A stretch of DNA of 64,000 bases from Arion vulgaris (lineage: Eukaryota > Mollusca > Gastropoda > Stylommatophora > Arionidae). The stretch is taken from positions 28,497,450-28,561,449 of the forward strand of contig CM036764.1 of NCBI GenBank assembly GCA_020796225.1, in the 5' to 3' direction. A model generated the notes under the pieces. The model saw only the letters and a program-made list of their open reading frames with translations, ran no database searches and was not told where the DNA came from. The position numbers were made by a program, and so were the translations under genes. How positions within the stretch are numbered: the first letter of the stretch is position 1; each line of letters begins with the position of its first letter. Below are positions 34,376 to 45,769 of this stretch, piece after piece.

Positions 34376-35150
34376 CGATGATTATAATAACTTATTTGAC
34401 TTCAAATTAATATATATTTCCTCTGATTCTTACTAAGATGACATGTCATTTAATGATGAAATAATATCACAAAGTGTAACTGTAAAAACTAAAACATGAT
34501 CATGTAAAACTGTAGAAAATTATCTCGTTATCTTAAAGTATGTTCATATTTAAACATGCATGTCTTTAAAAAATTTCAAGAGCAACGATTAGCGTCGGTG
34601 TTAATATAGTCATTTTTTTTTAAAACAGATTCTTGCAGATGTTTCAAATGATAACATTAGATTATGACTGCACGTTTAGTCTAGAAGACGCCTGCAGAAT
34701 TCGTCAACATTAAGTCAAGGTAAGTTCATCATCGAAGCATTCTTTCACGTCAAGCTACTCGAATGATTTTCTCGGGATCAAGTGAAAAGGGTATATAGAC
34801 CAATGTTTATAAAAATGCACCGTGAACTGTATGAAGCTGTAGTGCCAGCAACAACAGATCAATTTGATAGCATCTATGCTCGAGAATGTCAATTTGATAC
34901 TGATCGCAAGATATATAACGTAACGAAATACAGCTCAGCTCGCATGAAGAACACTTTGTGAGCAGATAACTTTCGGATGTGCAGATCTTTCTGACAGGTA
35001 ATGAAAGCATTGAGAAAATAAGAGTTGAGATATAAGGCCGCCATTCTTCTTTCTGTCTTTCTACCAGATATCGACAAAGCAAATCAGTGGTCATTACTCA
35101 TAATGGCGTCTTGTTAAACAGCAACAAACACTATGCAACCTTTTTATCTT
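34376..35150. other. No feature recognised
   Basis: AT-rich spacer. The short ORF at 34807-35094 has no motif. Confidence 0.3.
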
Positions 35151-35347
35151 TTTTTTCGATCCATAAGCACTTGAGCTTTCAGCTCTTCGGCTCGGTGCCA
35201 TGGACATCGTAACCCTTCGGTTCGGTACCACGAACATCGTAAATATGGAGAACCTTGGTTTTTATACCATCCCGCGGAATTGAACCGCACTCACAGGGGC
35301 TTGTCACCCGTCGTCCAACGCGCTACGAACACTCTGGGCAGGCGGGC
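35151..35347 (-). mobile_element. SINE-T copy
   Basis: Minus-strand tRNA-derived SINE with the same body as 26863-27088, including both the ccttcggttcggt and cggctcggtgccatg segments. The tail appears as a T run at 35141-35157. Confidence 0.8.
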
Positions 35348-35744
35348 TTTTTTCTATTTAAAATAACTAGTTGTTGGTTCTCTTATCTTTGTCCACCCCG
35401 TTCAGTGTCATACTTCCCCGTTAATGACTTTGACAAAGGTAGCACTCAGCTCTAGTCTGCCAACATTGCAGATGATAGCAATGAAGAGAAAATGTGACAT
35501 GACTCAGTCTCTTTCTTCTTCTTTTATCTTTATTTTCTCCAATCATGTTTTGCCTCACAACGTTAGGATAAGAAGAGATTTCGTGAACCAGCGCTTGTTT
35601 CACAAATAGTGTCTTTCGTAGACTCTGTTATCTCTGTGGTCAACCTTTTGCGTGATCGGCCTTTTGCTTTGTATTGTTGTAGTGTGAGTTCTTATTGTAG
35701 TGATGATGGTAGTATCTTATGATGGTATACTGAACAATTTATTG
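35348..35744. other. No feature recognised
   Basis: Spacer between SINE-T and Repeat Y. Nothing supportable. Confidence 0.3.
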
Positions 35745-36075
35745 ACAAACTGTCTTGCAGACTCCATATATATGTATTTGGTGATGTTAGTCATGAGTAA
35801 ACAAAAACACGTCCATCCACGTTCAGTGTTTATATCGGTCTTTTTATGTTGTCACTACTTCGCTAAGCAGTACTAACAAATCTACGTCAACTAGTTTCAC
35901 TACGTCAATGTCTCGTTCTAGTGTTGCTATCTGCTCATAGTGAGCAGATTTGGTGTCAAACACTACAGTCTCTACTTATGCATTTCTACAAACTTATCTA
36001 TCTAAGCTACCTAAACTACCTGTCTAGTCTGTTGGCTGCTACCTGGGTTTGGGGGACGGTTGTGCCCGTTCTTGT
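35745..36075 (+). repeat. Dispersed repeat Y
   Basis: Second copy of 9180-9540. In both places a LINE fragment on the minus strand follows immediately. Confidence 0.65.
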
Positions 36076-36124
36076 CACACTACTACAGTATCTATTATAT
36101 CGGAGCTACATTGCTCTTTGATGT

Positions 36125-36345
36125 GCACTACCTGTTGGTAATGTGCTTATGTGACCGAACCATTTAATTTGTTGTTTCTTGATGAAGTTCCGTACTGATG
36201 TTGTAGTCACGTTTGTCCTGATATCTTCATTTCCCAACTGGTCTCTTCTTGTTACCCCAGCATTCTTTTTATATGAGGTATATAACTTGACAGTTCTGGT
36301 GATTTTGCCAGGGTCTGTTCAGAGAATATATACCGTATCCGACTC
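36125..36345 (-). mobile_element. LINE-6 3' fragment, decayed
   Basis: The minus-strand translation approximates the 'NE.IR....V......K.QIKWFGH' tail of LINE-6 (compare 13523-13921) with several frameshifts. Confidence 0.5.
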
Positions 36346-36571
36346 CAATATCTGCTTTTTTATTTGTCTTATTCGTTGTCTCTTTTTTTTTAAAACACGT
36401 ATAAAGCAGGTAAAAGATGAGTAACTTCTACATTTCATTGCATTACCGAAGTGGATGTGAAATAACCTCAACTCTATCAGACTGCCTGATACATCAGATA
36501 GGATCCAGAATAACAAACCACTACCCATGTAACTGTAACTTTTTCTTAAAAAAAGAAAAGATAACAAGTTA

Positions 36572-36733
36572 ATTGCATATCCTTTACATGACTTTGCGAA
36601 TCAACTCCAGCTTTTAACGCTGTTTGTGATTTTTCTAGGCATTATTACGTTCAGTAGTTTACCATTGCATTCTACTCTTAATAGGCCGAGTCACTATCCC
36701 CTAGACCACAGACGCCAGAAAAACGCAAATAAA
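36572..36733 (-). mobile_element. SINE-C variant, internally deleted
   Basis: The reverse complement matches the head (taggggatagtgactcggcc) and the tail (aaactactgaacgtaataat..) of the 33402-33650 copy, with the middle ~90 bp missing. Confidence 0.65.
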
Positions 36734-36740
36734 TCTACTA

Positions 36741-38915
36741 TAGTCTGTCCATTAATTCGTGAGCACGTTTGAAATTGATTTTCTCGAAAACTACCTGTTG
36801 GATCTCAGTGATTTTTGCAAGCAGCCTTAGAATATCCATGACGCTAGAGAAATATTTTTTTCCAAGAAAATTTGATGTAGTTTGAAATATTTCTTCTTCA
36901 GGTTATATTAAAATCAACCTCACCGGATTGTACACAATAGTAACAGATTTACGGTACACAGACGCGTTGTTCTAAAAATATATTATGGTAACATTGAAAT
37001 ATCGTGAGTTTCACGAATTCCCGTGCACCTAACCCAGTCGACTTTGAAAGCGGAAAACATATGACGTTATAATTGGGATACCGTTTTATAGTTATAGGCG
37101 TATCTCGCTATTTGTATGAAGCTATTGTATCATATTTGTTGGCTTATCAAAACTGACATTGATATCACATTCATAATGAGTCTGAAGTGCACATTTATAA
37201 CAATGCAGAAGGTTACAGTTTTACTATACCAACTCTTCCGTAGGGAATCTAAGAGAGGTCATCTATATTGCGATATTCATAACCCTGAGAAACGAACGCA
37301 ACTGGCGCTTGGTCTGAATAGAGAATCCTTTTCCCGATGGATTAAACAGGACACAAAGTGCACTAATGTCAAGCAAGGAAGGAAAAGAACAATTGACGAC
37401 TTTGACATAGATGTCATAAGACGGAGCTCTTGAAAATGTTTGCGACAAATCAACTTGTTACTCTCAGGAAACTGAAATTAAAACTGCAATCAGATTGCAG
37501 CATAGACATTTCTAAAAGTACTCTATGGAAAATTGTAAGAGCCGCCGGCTTCACCTTCAGAAAAACTATAGGCGGCAGGAATATTATTTGTGAAAAGCCA
37601 CATTTAATTGCTGCCCGAAGTAAATACCTGAAGCAGATCCGTGAGCGGCGGAGGCAAGGCTATGATATTGTATATTTGGACGAATCCTGGGTCAATGCTC
37701 ACCACACCAATGCTAAAGAATGGCAATCAGTAGACGGTGAACAGAAAAGAAAAATACCAAGCAGCAAAGGCCAGCGTATTATACTAACACATGCAGGAAG
37801 CAGTGAAGAAGGTCTTGTCCATGACGCTGGACTTATTTTCCAATCAAAAAGTACCGACGGTAGGGACTACCACACAGAAATGAATGGACATATTTTCAGG
37901 CACTGGATGGAGAAAGATCTACTTCCAATTCTAAACAGACCATGATGCTTGGTAATGGATAATGCATCCTATCACAAAGCAGTATCAGCGGAAGACAAAG
38001 TACCAACTGCATCAAATACAAAAGATCAAATTAGGACTTGGCTTGCTAAGGAAAATGTCAGCTTCGATGATACATATTTGAAACCCGAGTTGTTGCACCT
38101 GGTGAGGATGACAAATAAGACAAAGGTGTTTCATATTGACAAAATCATTGCGGAATACGGCCACACGTCTTTGCGACTACCTCCATATCATGCTCAATCC
38201 GATAGAGCTTGTCTGGGCTAAAGTAAAGGGCAAGTTGCCGAACAGAACAGGACGTTTAAAATGTGTGATGTTGAAGTTCTGACACGTGAGTCCTTCTCAA
38301 TGATAGACATGCAGTTCTGGAAGAAGTGTGTTGAACATGTGCTCCGAGAGGAAGACGAGTACTGGCACCGAGATGGATTACAATTTGTCCAGCCAGTAAC
38401 AATTATCAACCTCATGGAATCGTCAGATTCGGGATGATACAAATCATATTTTGATTACAGACTGAGAAATAGCAACGTATACATTTCCATATCCAAATGC
38501 GTCTACCATCATACAATTTGTGGTGAAGTTAAGACACCCTGGGGTCTAATGGTGACCGAAGGGGAGGACTAACTGTTGCATATTGTATCCAAGTTCACGA
38601 TTGCACATAAAGGGCAACACACTTAATTACTTGACCTATCAAGTTAATATGGAGATACACCTATGAATAGAATTGACATGGACAAATTCTAAGGATTACT
38701 GTAAAATCTAAAATTTGAGCCCCGTATTTGCAATTGTCATAAAAGATCAAAGGAATTCGCCGATGTGCAAAATCCGTAGCATCTATGGACTACTGGTTAG
38801 CTTTATTTTAGCGTCATGGATATTCTAAGGCTGCATGCAAAAAATCACTAAGATCCAACAGGTAGTTTTCGAGAAAATCAATTTCAAACGTGCTCACGAA
38901 TTAATGGACAGACTA
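36741..38915 (+). mobile_element. Sailor-like transposon copy A (2175 bp)
   Basis: A complete element bounded by TA duplications (36739-36740 and 38916-38917). Terminal inverted repeats of about 105 bp begin tagtctgtccattaattcgt at both ends (36741-36845 and 38809-38915). It contains one transposase reading frame with lesions. It is nearly identical to copy C at 47107-49299, while the flanks differ, so the two arose by transposition rather than segmental duplication. The assignment to the IS630-Tc1-mariner superfamily rests on TA targets, a DDE transposase and an HTH N-terminus. 'Sailor' is my recollection of a family with an unusually long second spacing. Confidence 0.9.
37203..38437 (+). 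pseudogene. Transposase of copy A, inactivated
   Basis: DDE transposase of roughly 410 codons. The N-terminal helix-turn-helix region contains EKRTQLALGLNRESFSRWI and DISKSTLWKIVRAAGFTFRK. Catalytic residues are Asp in IVYLDESWVNAHHTN (37670-37710), Asp in LVMDNASYH (about 37955) and Glu in the NPIELVW block (38190-38215). It is broken by a lost G near 37425 (frameshift after DIDVIRR), an in-frame TGA at 37943-37945 just before the second catalytic Asp, a 5-base deletion at about 38195 in the third catalytic block, and a lost A near 38225. The TGA is shared with copy C. Not functional. Confidence 0.9.
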
Positions 38916-39310
38916 TAGCTGATCGGTAACTATTTATGTTATTTGTTCACTGCAATCTTCATACGCAGGACAAATGTGTCATAACACAACGGCAGGAAGT
39001 GTCTGACATATGTGTCACAACAGAAGTCCCTGCTGGCTATGTGCCCGAAACAAATGATTTGACACAGTCATGAAAAACAGGTTACTGCTGTAATGTAATG
39101 TACGAGTACTTGCTTATTTGTTTAAGTTAGAGCACTTTTGTCAGGAGTGTTCAAGTGAGAGAAAAGAGACACGAAAAATGGGAGAAATATGCCGACAGAA
39201 AAAAAAACTGATTTTCAAAGCAGAGTTATGAAAACAGATAAAACTGTAACCAGGATTGCACATTTTCTAATTTCGAAAAATAGTACAGTAGCGTTGAGTA
39301 TAGTACAGTT
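38916..39310. other. No feature recognised
   Basis: Spacer between copy A and a SINE. Nothing seen. Confidence 0.3.
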
Positions 39311-39556
39311 GTGGGAGTCTGTAACTTAAGCGGTAGTGAGCTCGACCTCAACCCAAGTGAACCTGGTTCAAATACCGCAGCGGTCAGTTTGAAAGCAAAT
39401 TTGTTCCGTGGATTTTTACAAACGGTAAAAATAGACTTCACCGTTCAGAAAGCAATGGTAAACTATTGAACGTGTAAGTGGTGCCTAGAAAATAGACGAC
39501 TCGTTTACTGTGGTTGATGGCGACTTCTGTAAAGGATATACCAGGATTTTCATTCA
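39311..39556 (+). mobile_element. SINE-C copy with clear tRNA head
   Basis: gtaacttaagcggtagtgag (A-box region) and gaacctggttcaaatacc (B box) are followed by the SINE-C body (gaaagcaatggtaaactatt, then ggtgcctagaaaat). This is the reference copy for the family in this window. Confidence 0.8.
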
Positions 39557-39622
39557 GTACATTAACTATATTAACCCTAATGGAGATGTAATTAACTACA
39601 AAGATGACACAAAAAGTATAAC

Positions 39623-39853
39623 GTCTAAAAGCGAAGGATTGACTTCATTGCACCTGGTTTCTCCTTTTGGCTCCGTCCCTGTCCGAAGAAATGGCACGCC
39701 ACCTGCTGACGGTGTTGCACAAAGCACAAACTCCGTAGCACTAGCAACAATTCTAGGAATCTCAAAACAAAATTGCACATGTGACTCGGTTCAAATTCGA
39801 ACCCACAACCTTTAGAACGACTGGCAAATGCCTTAACCACTTCACCATAGAGA
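39623..39853 (-). mobile_element. SINE-D copy
   Basis: Full-length on the minus strand. The tRNA-like head has gaagtggttaaggcattt (A box) and gtgggttcgaatttgaacc (B box), then the gtgctttgtgcaacaccgtc core and a tail ending in agtcaatccttcgc. Confidence 0.8.
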
Positions 39854-40012
39854 TTCCCCCTCCAAAGAAGGCATATCAAAGCCCAGTGTCTAATTCTACC
39901 ACAAAATATATCATGCTCAGAAGTTATGATCACTATAAATCTACATGTAGTGAAATTATTTCTCGAAAAAGGAGACGGTAGGATGAGCACGTAGACATTG
40001 AATATACTAGAC

Positions 40013-40776
40013 CAGCGTTTCTCAAACTGGGGTTCGCGGGCCCCCTATGGTCCCGAGGAACTCACAAGCGGTCCTTCTTCTTCTTTGCGTTCGTTCTTTA
40101 CGACCAATCGCTAGGAAGCTATATTCAGACTTTAAACAAATTAAAGGCCGCTTGCCCTGACTTTCTACTCATTGTACATATTGGATGTTTTTTCAGTGCA
40201 TGCGTGCCCTTTATAAACTACTTCTTCTTTGCGTTCGTTCTTTACCAACAATTTTAATCACTCTTTGTGATAACTTTGATCTTTGCCAAGAACGTGTATA
40301 CGTTGCACATTGGTTTGGTAGGCTCCTAAACACATAGACTTCTACACGTTTAGGACATGTGCATCCGATTTCATCCAAACCTCCTTAGCCTCCTTTGACG
40401 ACATGCATGGCAGGTAAGAGTGATTCTATTCTTAATATCCCAAATTTGGGACCCAGAAATCACTCGGTCGCACAAGGGGTCCTCAAGTGCTTCAAGAAAT
40501 ATTATTAACTTTGACATTTCAAATAGAAAAATAATTTTTCTTAAACGTATAAAAAGAGTGTACAAAGACCCGGTGTCTAGATGTCTGACCGGACAAAATG
40601 AAAGATCATTTGAAGTTTCCCGCAGTCTGAGAAATAGGAGTCAGCTTGACTGTTGGTGTGGTGTAATAATAACTCCATCGCTAGAAGATTGTCATATATA
40701 GAAACTGTTTGGGGTCCGCAACAGTCAAATGTATCTAAAAGGTCGTCAGTGGTAATGCAAAGTTTGGGAACCGCTG
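40013..40776. mobile_element. hAT-type non-autonomous element with SINE-A inside
   Basis: About 764 bp flanked by the perfect 8-bp duplication tactagac (40005-40012 and 40777-40784), the hallmark length for hAT elements. The ends form an imperfect inverted repeat, cagcgtttctcaaact on the left and agtttgggaaccgctg on the right. It contains a minus-strand SINE-A at 40220-40472 and an extra SINE-A tail at 40077-40113. No transposase. Confidence 0.85.
40220..40472 (-). mobile_element. SINE-A inside the hAT-type element
   Basis: Minus-strand SINE-A with mutated head (cgaccgagtgatttctgg) and central block. The GAAGAA tail end appears at 40220. It is older than other copies, judging by its substitutions. 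Confidence 0.8.
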
Positions 40777-40784
40777 TACTAGAC

Positions 40785-41156
40785 AGATTTATATAACATA
40801 AGCACTTTTTCTCCTGTTCCGTCTTGCAACTAGAACTAAAAACATATCCAGTATAGTATATCAAACACTCATACAGACAGAACATGATGAGAAGATATTA
40901 AGTTTGCTAATATTCTTGCAGGTAATACCATGACAGATGTTCAAACTAAATGGTATGGATAACGATTGTGTACAGTCTTGTCTGTTTGACAGTTCTGAAA
41001 GCATACTGAATTACCAACATTTCATCGCTAAAACACTCATCAACAACTACCAGGAGAAGTTAATATGTCTGCTAACATTCTCATCATCCATAAAACTACA
41101 CGAACCTCTGTGTGAGCCACAAAAGACAGTGAAGTTTATACAAAAGACAAGGTTGA
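40785..41156. other. No feature recognised
   Basis: Only a motif-free ORF at 40937-41164. Confidence 0.3.
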
Positions 41157-41171
41157 AAATATAGACAATAT

Positions 41172-41374
41172 GCCTGCCTGTCCAGCGTGTTCGTAGCGCG
41201 TTGGACGACGGGTGACAAGCCCTCTGTGAGTGCGGTTCAATTCTGCGTGCTGGCAGAAAAACCACAGGTTCTCCAGATTTACGGTGTTCGTAGCACCGAA
41301 CCGAAGGGTTACGATGTCCATGGCACCGATTCGAAGAGCTGAAAGCTCAAGTGCTTCTACGACAATTTTTTTTT
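41172..41374 (+). mobile_element. SINE-T copy with 15-bp duplication
   Basis: Plus-strand tRNA-derived SINE of 203 bp: A box ttcgtagcgcgttggac, B box gcggttcaattctgc (one mutation), the body, then a T/A-rich end. It is flanked by the perfect duplication aaatatagacaatat (41157-41171 and 41375-41389). Confidence 0.9.
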
Positions 41375-41390
41375 AAATATAGACAATATT

Positions 41391-41780
41391 TCAAGCGGAC
41401 GAAAGAAAGGAAGGATCATCTTCATGTGAGCCTCCACATCGAAGGTTAGATGCCATGGATTTTCCGCAAATTCTGATTCTTCCTTGATGGTGTACTTTGA
41501 TAGCATGTTCCCTGTTCACCTCTTGATGCAGTCTTCCCTTTGCTCTCATACCCTCAACGGTTCCCTCAAATATGATCTTCAACAACGCGACTTCTTCTTC
41601 TTCCTCGTTCGTTCTCATACTCCCGCTTGTTATAGCAGGATGCAGTCCGGATAACGCAATGCGTTGTGTCGTAGTTTTCAGCTTGAGCCGTGGTATCTGC
41701 ACCTTTCGGTCCGACACATCCGACCGCAGCATATCCTCTTTTGGATGCCGGATTAGCTTCTCCCTCTCCATCATCTCCAC
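41391..41780 (-). mobile_element. LINE C-terminal fragment
   Basis: The minus-strand ORF contains ALLKIIFEGTVEGMRAKGRL followed later by KSMASNLRCGGSHEDDPSF. This is the 'I.EGTVEG.R.RGR....W...A.NLR.G...DDPS' end of a LINE ORF. The N-terminal part (SDVSDRKVQIPRLKLK..) is not assigned. Confidence 0.65.
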
Positions 41781-42235
41781 AAACTTAGCCAGACTTCTTG
41801 ATAGTCGTCTGTTTCCGGGGCGGTCACGATGAGGCGGATTGGAGTCTGGACCAGCTTTGTTCTTATGTTGACTCTGACGCTAGGAGTCAGCCATGAGTCA
41901 CTGACTGCTACAAGCCCATGCAGCTAATGTAGTTCCCTGAAGGGAGGGTGGCGGATCGTCTGGCCAGTTACAATGCGATCAAAATACAACATTTGTCTAG
42001 ATTTCTTTTCTTTAAGTATTGATTTCTTTGTTTGGTAGCGTCTGATGTAAGCTTCGGAAATAAATACGACTACGTTCTGTACAGATTACTGAACACATGT
42101 TCGAGAAGGGGATAGTTTACCAATTGCAACATATTGTCGTTGTTAATATTTAGAACAAGAAATCATAAACACGAAAAGTAGATCAAAGAACACTACGTAG
42201 AGTTTGGGGATCTGACCCAAAACAAATGGAAATTC
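41781..42235. other. No feature recognised
   Basis: Nothing supportable. Confidence 0.3.
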
Positions 42236-42477
42236 TTCTTCTTCTACGAACGCTCCATAGCTGTTAACCACTCTGTGTGATTTGTATGTGATCTGAGCCA
42301 AGAGCGATTGTACGTTGTGTCAGTTATGCGAATACAAGTAGGTCAGCACAGCCGACTTATTCGATGCTTTTTATTTACTAGGGTAGCTTCCCTAGGTCCT
42401 ACATCAGCTGTCTCTTACGATATGCCTTGTAGGTCGCAGTGTTACTATTCTTTGCTTCCCCTGCAAAACACGGGCGA
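42236..42477 (-). mobile_element. SINE-B copy
   Basis: Minus-strand SINE-B with slightly shortened head (cccctgcaaaacacgggcg) directly abutting LINE-3 coding sequence. Confidence 0.8.
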
Positions 42478-43137
42478 GACCCATTTCAAATAAGGACGGG
42501 TTTAAAACAAGATAATGCCCTGTCCTTTCATTTTAACAAAGCCCTGGAAAAAATAATCAGAAATGTAAAGAAAGATGGTACTGATGATGAAAATACAAGA
42601 ATATTTGGTTATACGGCTGATATAGATATGGTAGTAGATAATGAACAAGAAACCGTGCGAACATGTAACGGAATCAGCAGGACAAAATAGGATTAAATAT
42701 CAGTCTAGACACGAAAGAATTTACAATAATAACAAAAAATGAAAATAAAAATGAAGTTGAATAAGCAAAATTTGATATGACAATCAAAAGAAAGGAAATA
42801 TTTTAGTACCTGGGCAAAAACTTCAATAACTTGAACATAATAAGAGAAGAAATCAAGTCTAGAATATAATCATGAAACAAGGTATACACGTGCGCCCCCG
42901 GTTACATGTCTGATATTATATATGTTATCGGAGTCCACGGTATACATAACAACAAGATCACAATACACAAAACTGTAATTAGAACAATTATTCTATACGG
43001 ATCTGAAACCTAGAGCACAACATAACAAGATGAAACATTACAGACATTTGTTAAGTCGAAACTTTGGACCCAACAAGGATGAACATAGTGGAGAACAAGA
43101 ATGAGAAACAATAATGATATTTATATAATGTTTTTTA
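42478..43137 (+). mobile_element. LINE-3 RT fragment, split by a SINE-B
   Basis: The frame reads TGLKQDNALSFHFNKALEKI ('G..QGD.LSP.LFN..LE' block), then RIFGYTADIDMVVDNEQE (a YADD-type motif with an inserted-like change to YTADID). Decayed thumb sequence follows to 43137. It continues beyond the SINE-B at 45416-45690. Confidence 0.75.
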
Positions 43138-43259
43138 ATTACCTTTCTTCTTCGAACGCCCCATATCGACCACTTATTAGCCACTCTTTGGAATTTGTAT
43201 GTCATCCCAGACTAAGTGCGATTATACGTTGCGCCAGATATGCGCCTACAAGTAGGCTA

Positions 43260-45265
43260 TAGTGCGTTTCAAAATGATTTTCCGTGGGGAAAATGTAATA
43301 TCTCTGCAACCGCTTGACCGTAATTGTTGTAACTTTGCATATGATCTAATGATCGTAATGCCCCGAGGTTGATATTTTTTACTCAATAACAAACGTATGG
43401 TTTAAAATTTTCTTTATGTAAAGTATATAAAAGTGACCATCTCCTTAGCCAACCATATAATGAGAAGTATTACCCTTCATATTTGTGAGATGTTGCAAGT
43501 TCCACGACTTGCACGTTTTTCACATGGTTTTCCCAATTTTAATCGCTTTATCGCACTTTTAAAAAATGTATAATGATCCTTCCGGTGTGTTTAGTTACAA
43601 TTTACCGTTTGTGTTTTCAGAGCATAGGTGTATTACAAAACGTTTAGTATTCTAGATTTGTTATACAATGGGTATGAAAATCAAGTTTCTTACACTGCAT
43701 ACAGTGGCTGTGAAAATGTATAAATATTTTATCAGAGAATCTAATCGTCGAAAACTGTATCGGAGTATATCAAATCCTGAACAGAGAACTATGCATGCTT
43801 TGGGCTTAAGTAAAAGATATCTACATAAATTACTCAATGTTAATGGAGTTGTCAGTACAGTCAATACATTGACTCAAGGCAGAAAGAAAGTAGTAGACAA
43901 TTTTGATAGGGATGTGATTAGAAGAGAAATTTGCAGAATGTTCGATTCCAAAGAAACTGTGACACTAAGAAAGCTGAAGATTAGGTTAAGAATACACAAT
44001 GACATTGATGTATCGAAATCAACGTTATGGAGAACTGTTAGAAGCATCGGCTTTACTTTTAGGAAGTACGCTAATGGGAGAAATGTCATCTACGAGAAGC
44101 CGCATTTAGTACGTCTGAGAAGTAAATATTTACGTGAAGTACGGGAAATGCGTAATCAAGGTTACGATATTGTGTATGTGGATTAAACCTGGATCAATGC
44201 TCACCACACTAATGAAAAGGAGTGGCAGTTATCCGATGGAACAATTAAACGATATGCACCTAGTGGAAAAGGACAACGTCTGATAATGGCACATGCAGGT
44301 AGCAGACAAAATGGGCTGGTTAAAGATGCTGAACTTATTTTCACTTCCAATTATACGGTCAACAGGGACTATCATACCGAGATGAACGGTAACATATTTA
44401 GAGATTGGATTGAACATACTCTTCTTCCGTCCCTAGACAGACCATCCTGTGTGATAATGGACAACGCATCATACCACATAACTGTGTCAGAAGAAGACAA
44501 AATCCCGACATCTTCGAGTACAAAAGATGCTATAAAACTTTAGCTCAGAAAGGAGAACATACCATTTAACGAGGGGTTTTGAAGCCTGAATTACTATCTA
44601 TTGTTAAAACATCACAGAAGACCAGGGTATTGCAAACTGACAAGTTGATTCAACAGCATGGTCATGTGTGTTTGAGACTACCACCTTATCATCTTAACTT
44701 AAACCCAATTGAACTCATTTGGGCCAAAGTTAAAGGACTGGTAGCAGCTGAAAATAAAACTTTCAAGCTAAGCAATATGAAAGAACTAACATATGCCGCC
44801 CTGTCGAAGATAGACAGAGATTATTGGTGTAAATGCGAAGACCATGTCTTAAAGGAGGAAAATGACTACTGGGACAAAGATGGACTGTCGTTCGTGCAGC
44901 CAAGAATAGTCATCAATATGTTAGACTCATTGGACTCAGAATAAGTGAGTAAACACTTTATATGATTTATATAATATGATTTATCTCACCCTCCAAAATT
45001 CGAATTGTATATACGCCTATGCCGAAAATATGTGATTTTTAAATTTACGGTAAATTATTTTCTTCCAGCACCAAATAATTACTAGGTTTGAAAAGATCAA
45101 AGGAATTCGCCGTTGCAAGAAAAGTACACTACCTGCAACATTGAATTTTAGAAAATCGTTGGGACATCGGAAATACAACACCACATGCAAAAATCACGTT
45201 CATCCATGCAATGAATATGGAGATATTTGAGGTCAATCGTTGACCGAACGTTTTGAAACGCACTA
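43260..45265 (+). mobile_element. Sailor-like transposon copy B (2006 bp)
   Basis: A diverged relative of copies A and C. It is flanked by TA duplications (43258-43259 and 45266-45267) and has short 15-bp perfect terminal repeats, tagtgcgtttcaaaa. It carries its own transposase gene. It shares with A and C a perfectly conserved block near the right end, aaagatcaaaggaattcgcc (45092-45111). Confidence 0.9.
43668..44944 (+). pseudogene. Transposase of copy B, nearly intact
   Basis: About 425 codons from ATG 43668. The HTH region contains EQRTMHALGLSKRYLHKLL and DVSKSTLWRTVRSIGFTFRK. Catalytic Asp residues sit in IVYVD followed by TWINAHHTN (44170-44205) and in CVIMDNASYH (44450-44480), and the catalytic Glu in LNLNPIELIWAKVKG (44697-44740). 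By my count 83 residues separate the second Asp and the Glu, far more than the 34-41 usual in Tc1/mariner elements and close to the 82 described for Sailor. There are four lesions: TAA at 44184, TAG at 44541, a lost T near 44577-44580, and the resulting in-frame TGA. The C-terminal end (DHVLKEENDYW, then DGLSFVQPRIVINMLDSLDSE) is intact. Confidence 0.9.
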
Positions 45266-45415
45266 TAGCACATCCAATTTCTTCGACGCTTTTTATTTAC
45301 TAAGGTAGCTTCCTAGGCCCCTACCTCAGTTGCCTCTTACGACATGCCTTGTAGGTCGCAGTGTTACTATCTTTGCTCCCCTTGCGAGCCCCAGCATCGC
45401 ATGGGCGAAATTACC

Positions 45416-45690
45416 ATTAATTATCATCATTATGCAGGTAAATAACATACGATGGCTATGACACATTGCAAGTATTGGAGAAAACAGAGAGCCTAAAACT
45501 GCATATACAAAGAAAAGAGTAATAGGAAGAGACCACAATAGACCAGTAGCATGATGGAGAGATAACACTGAAATAGACCTAGAAATAATAGCAGTCGGTA
45601 AATGGGAAGAGAATGGTACGAATAGAGATGAATGGAGGAGGGTAATATCTGCAGCAATGAACTTCAAAAACTCGGAAAGCTGAAAAAAGA
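45416..45690 (+). mobile_element. LINE-3 3' end
   Basis: Continuation of the LINE-3 ORF tail after the SINE-B: NNIRWL.HIASIGENREPKT, KRVIGRDHNRPVA and GTNRDEWRRVISAAMNF. Ends in A-rich sequence with GAAGAAG. Confidence 0.75.
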
Positions 45691-45769
45691 AGAAGTATAG
45701 AGAGATGATTTTCCTGAAAAGGCACTAGAAAATTACACAGACAGATGATAGTTATAAGAACACAGTGAA

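Larger units (their letters stand above)
43144..45408 (-). mobile_element. SINE-B split by Sailor-like copy B
   Basis: Minus-strand SINE-B at 43144-43259 and 45266-45408, interrupted at a TA in its gcgcctacaagtaggc|ta|gcacatcc body. The outer 7-bp repeat aattacc (43137-43143 and 45409-45415) is the SINE's own target duplication in LINE-3. Confidence 0.85.
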
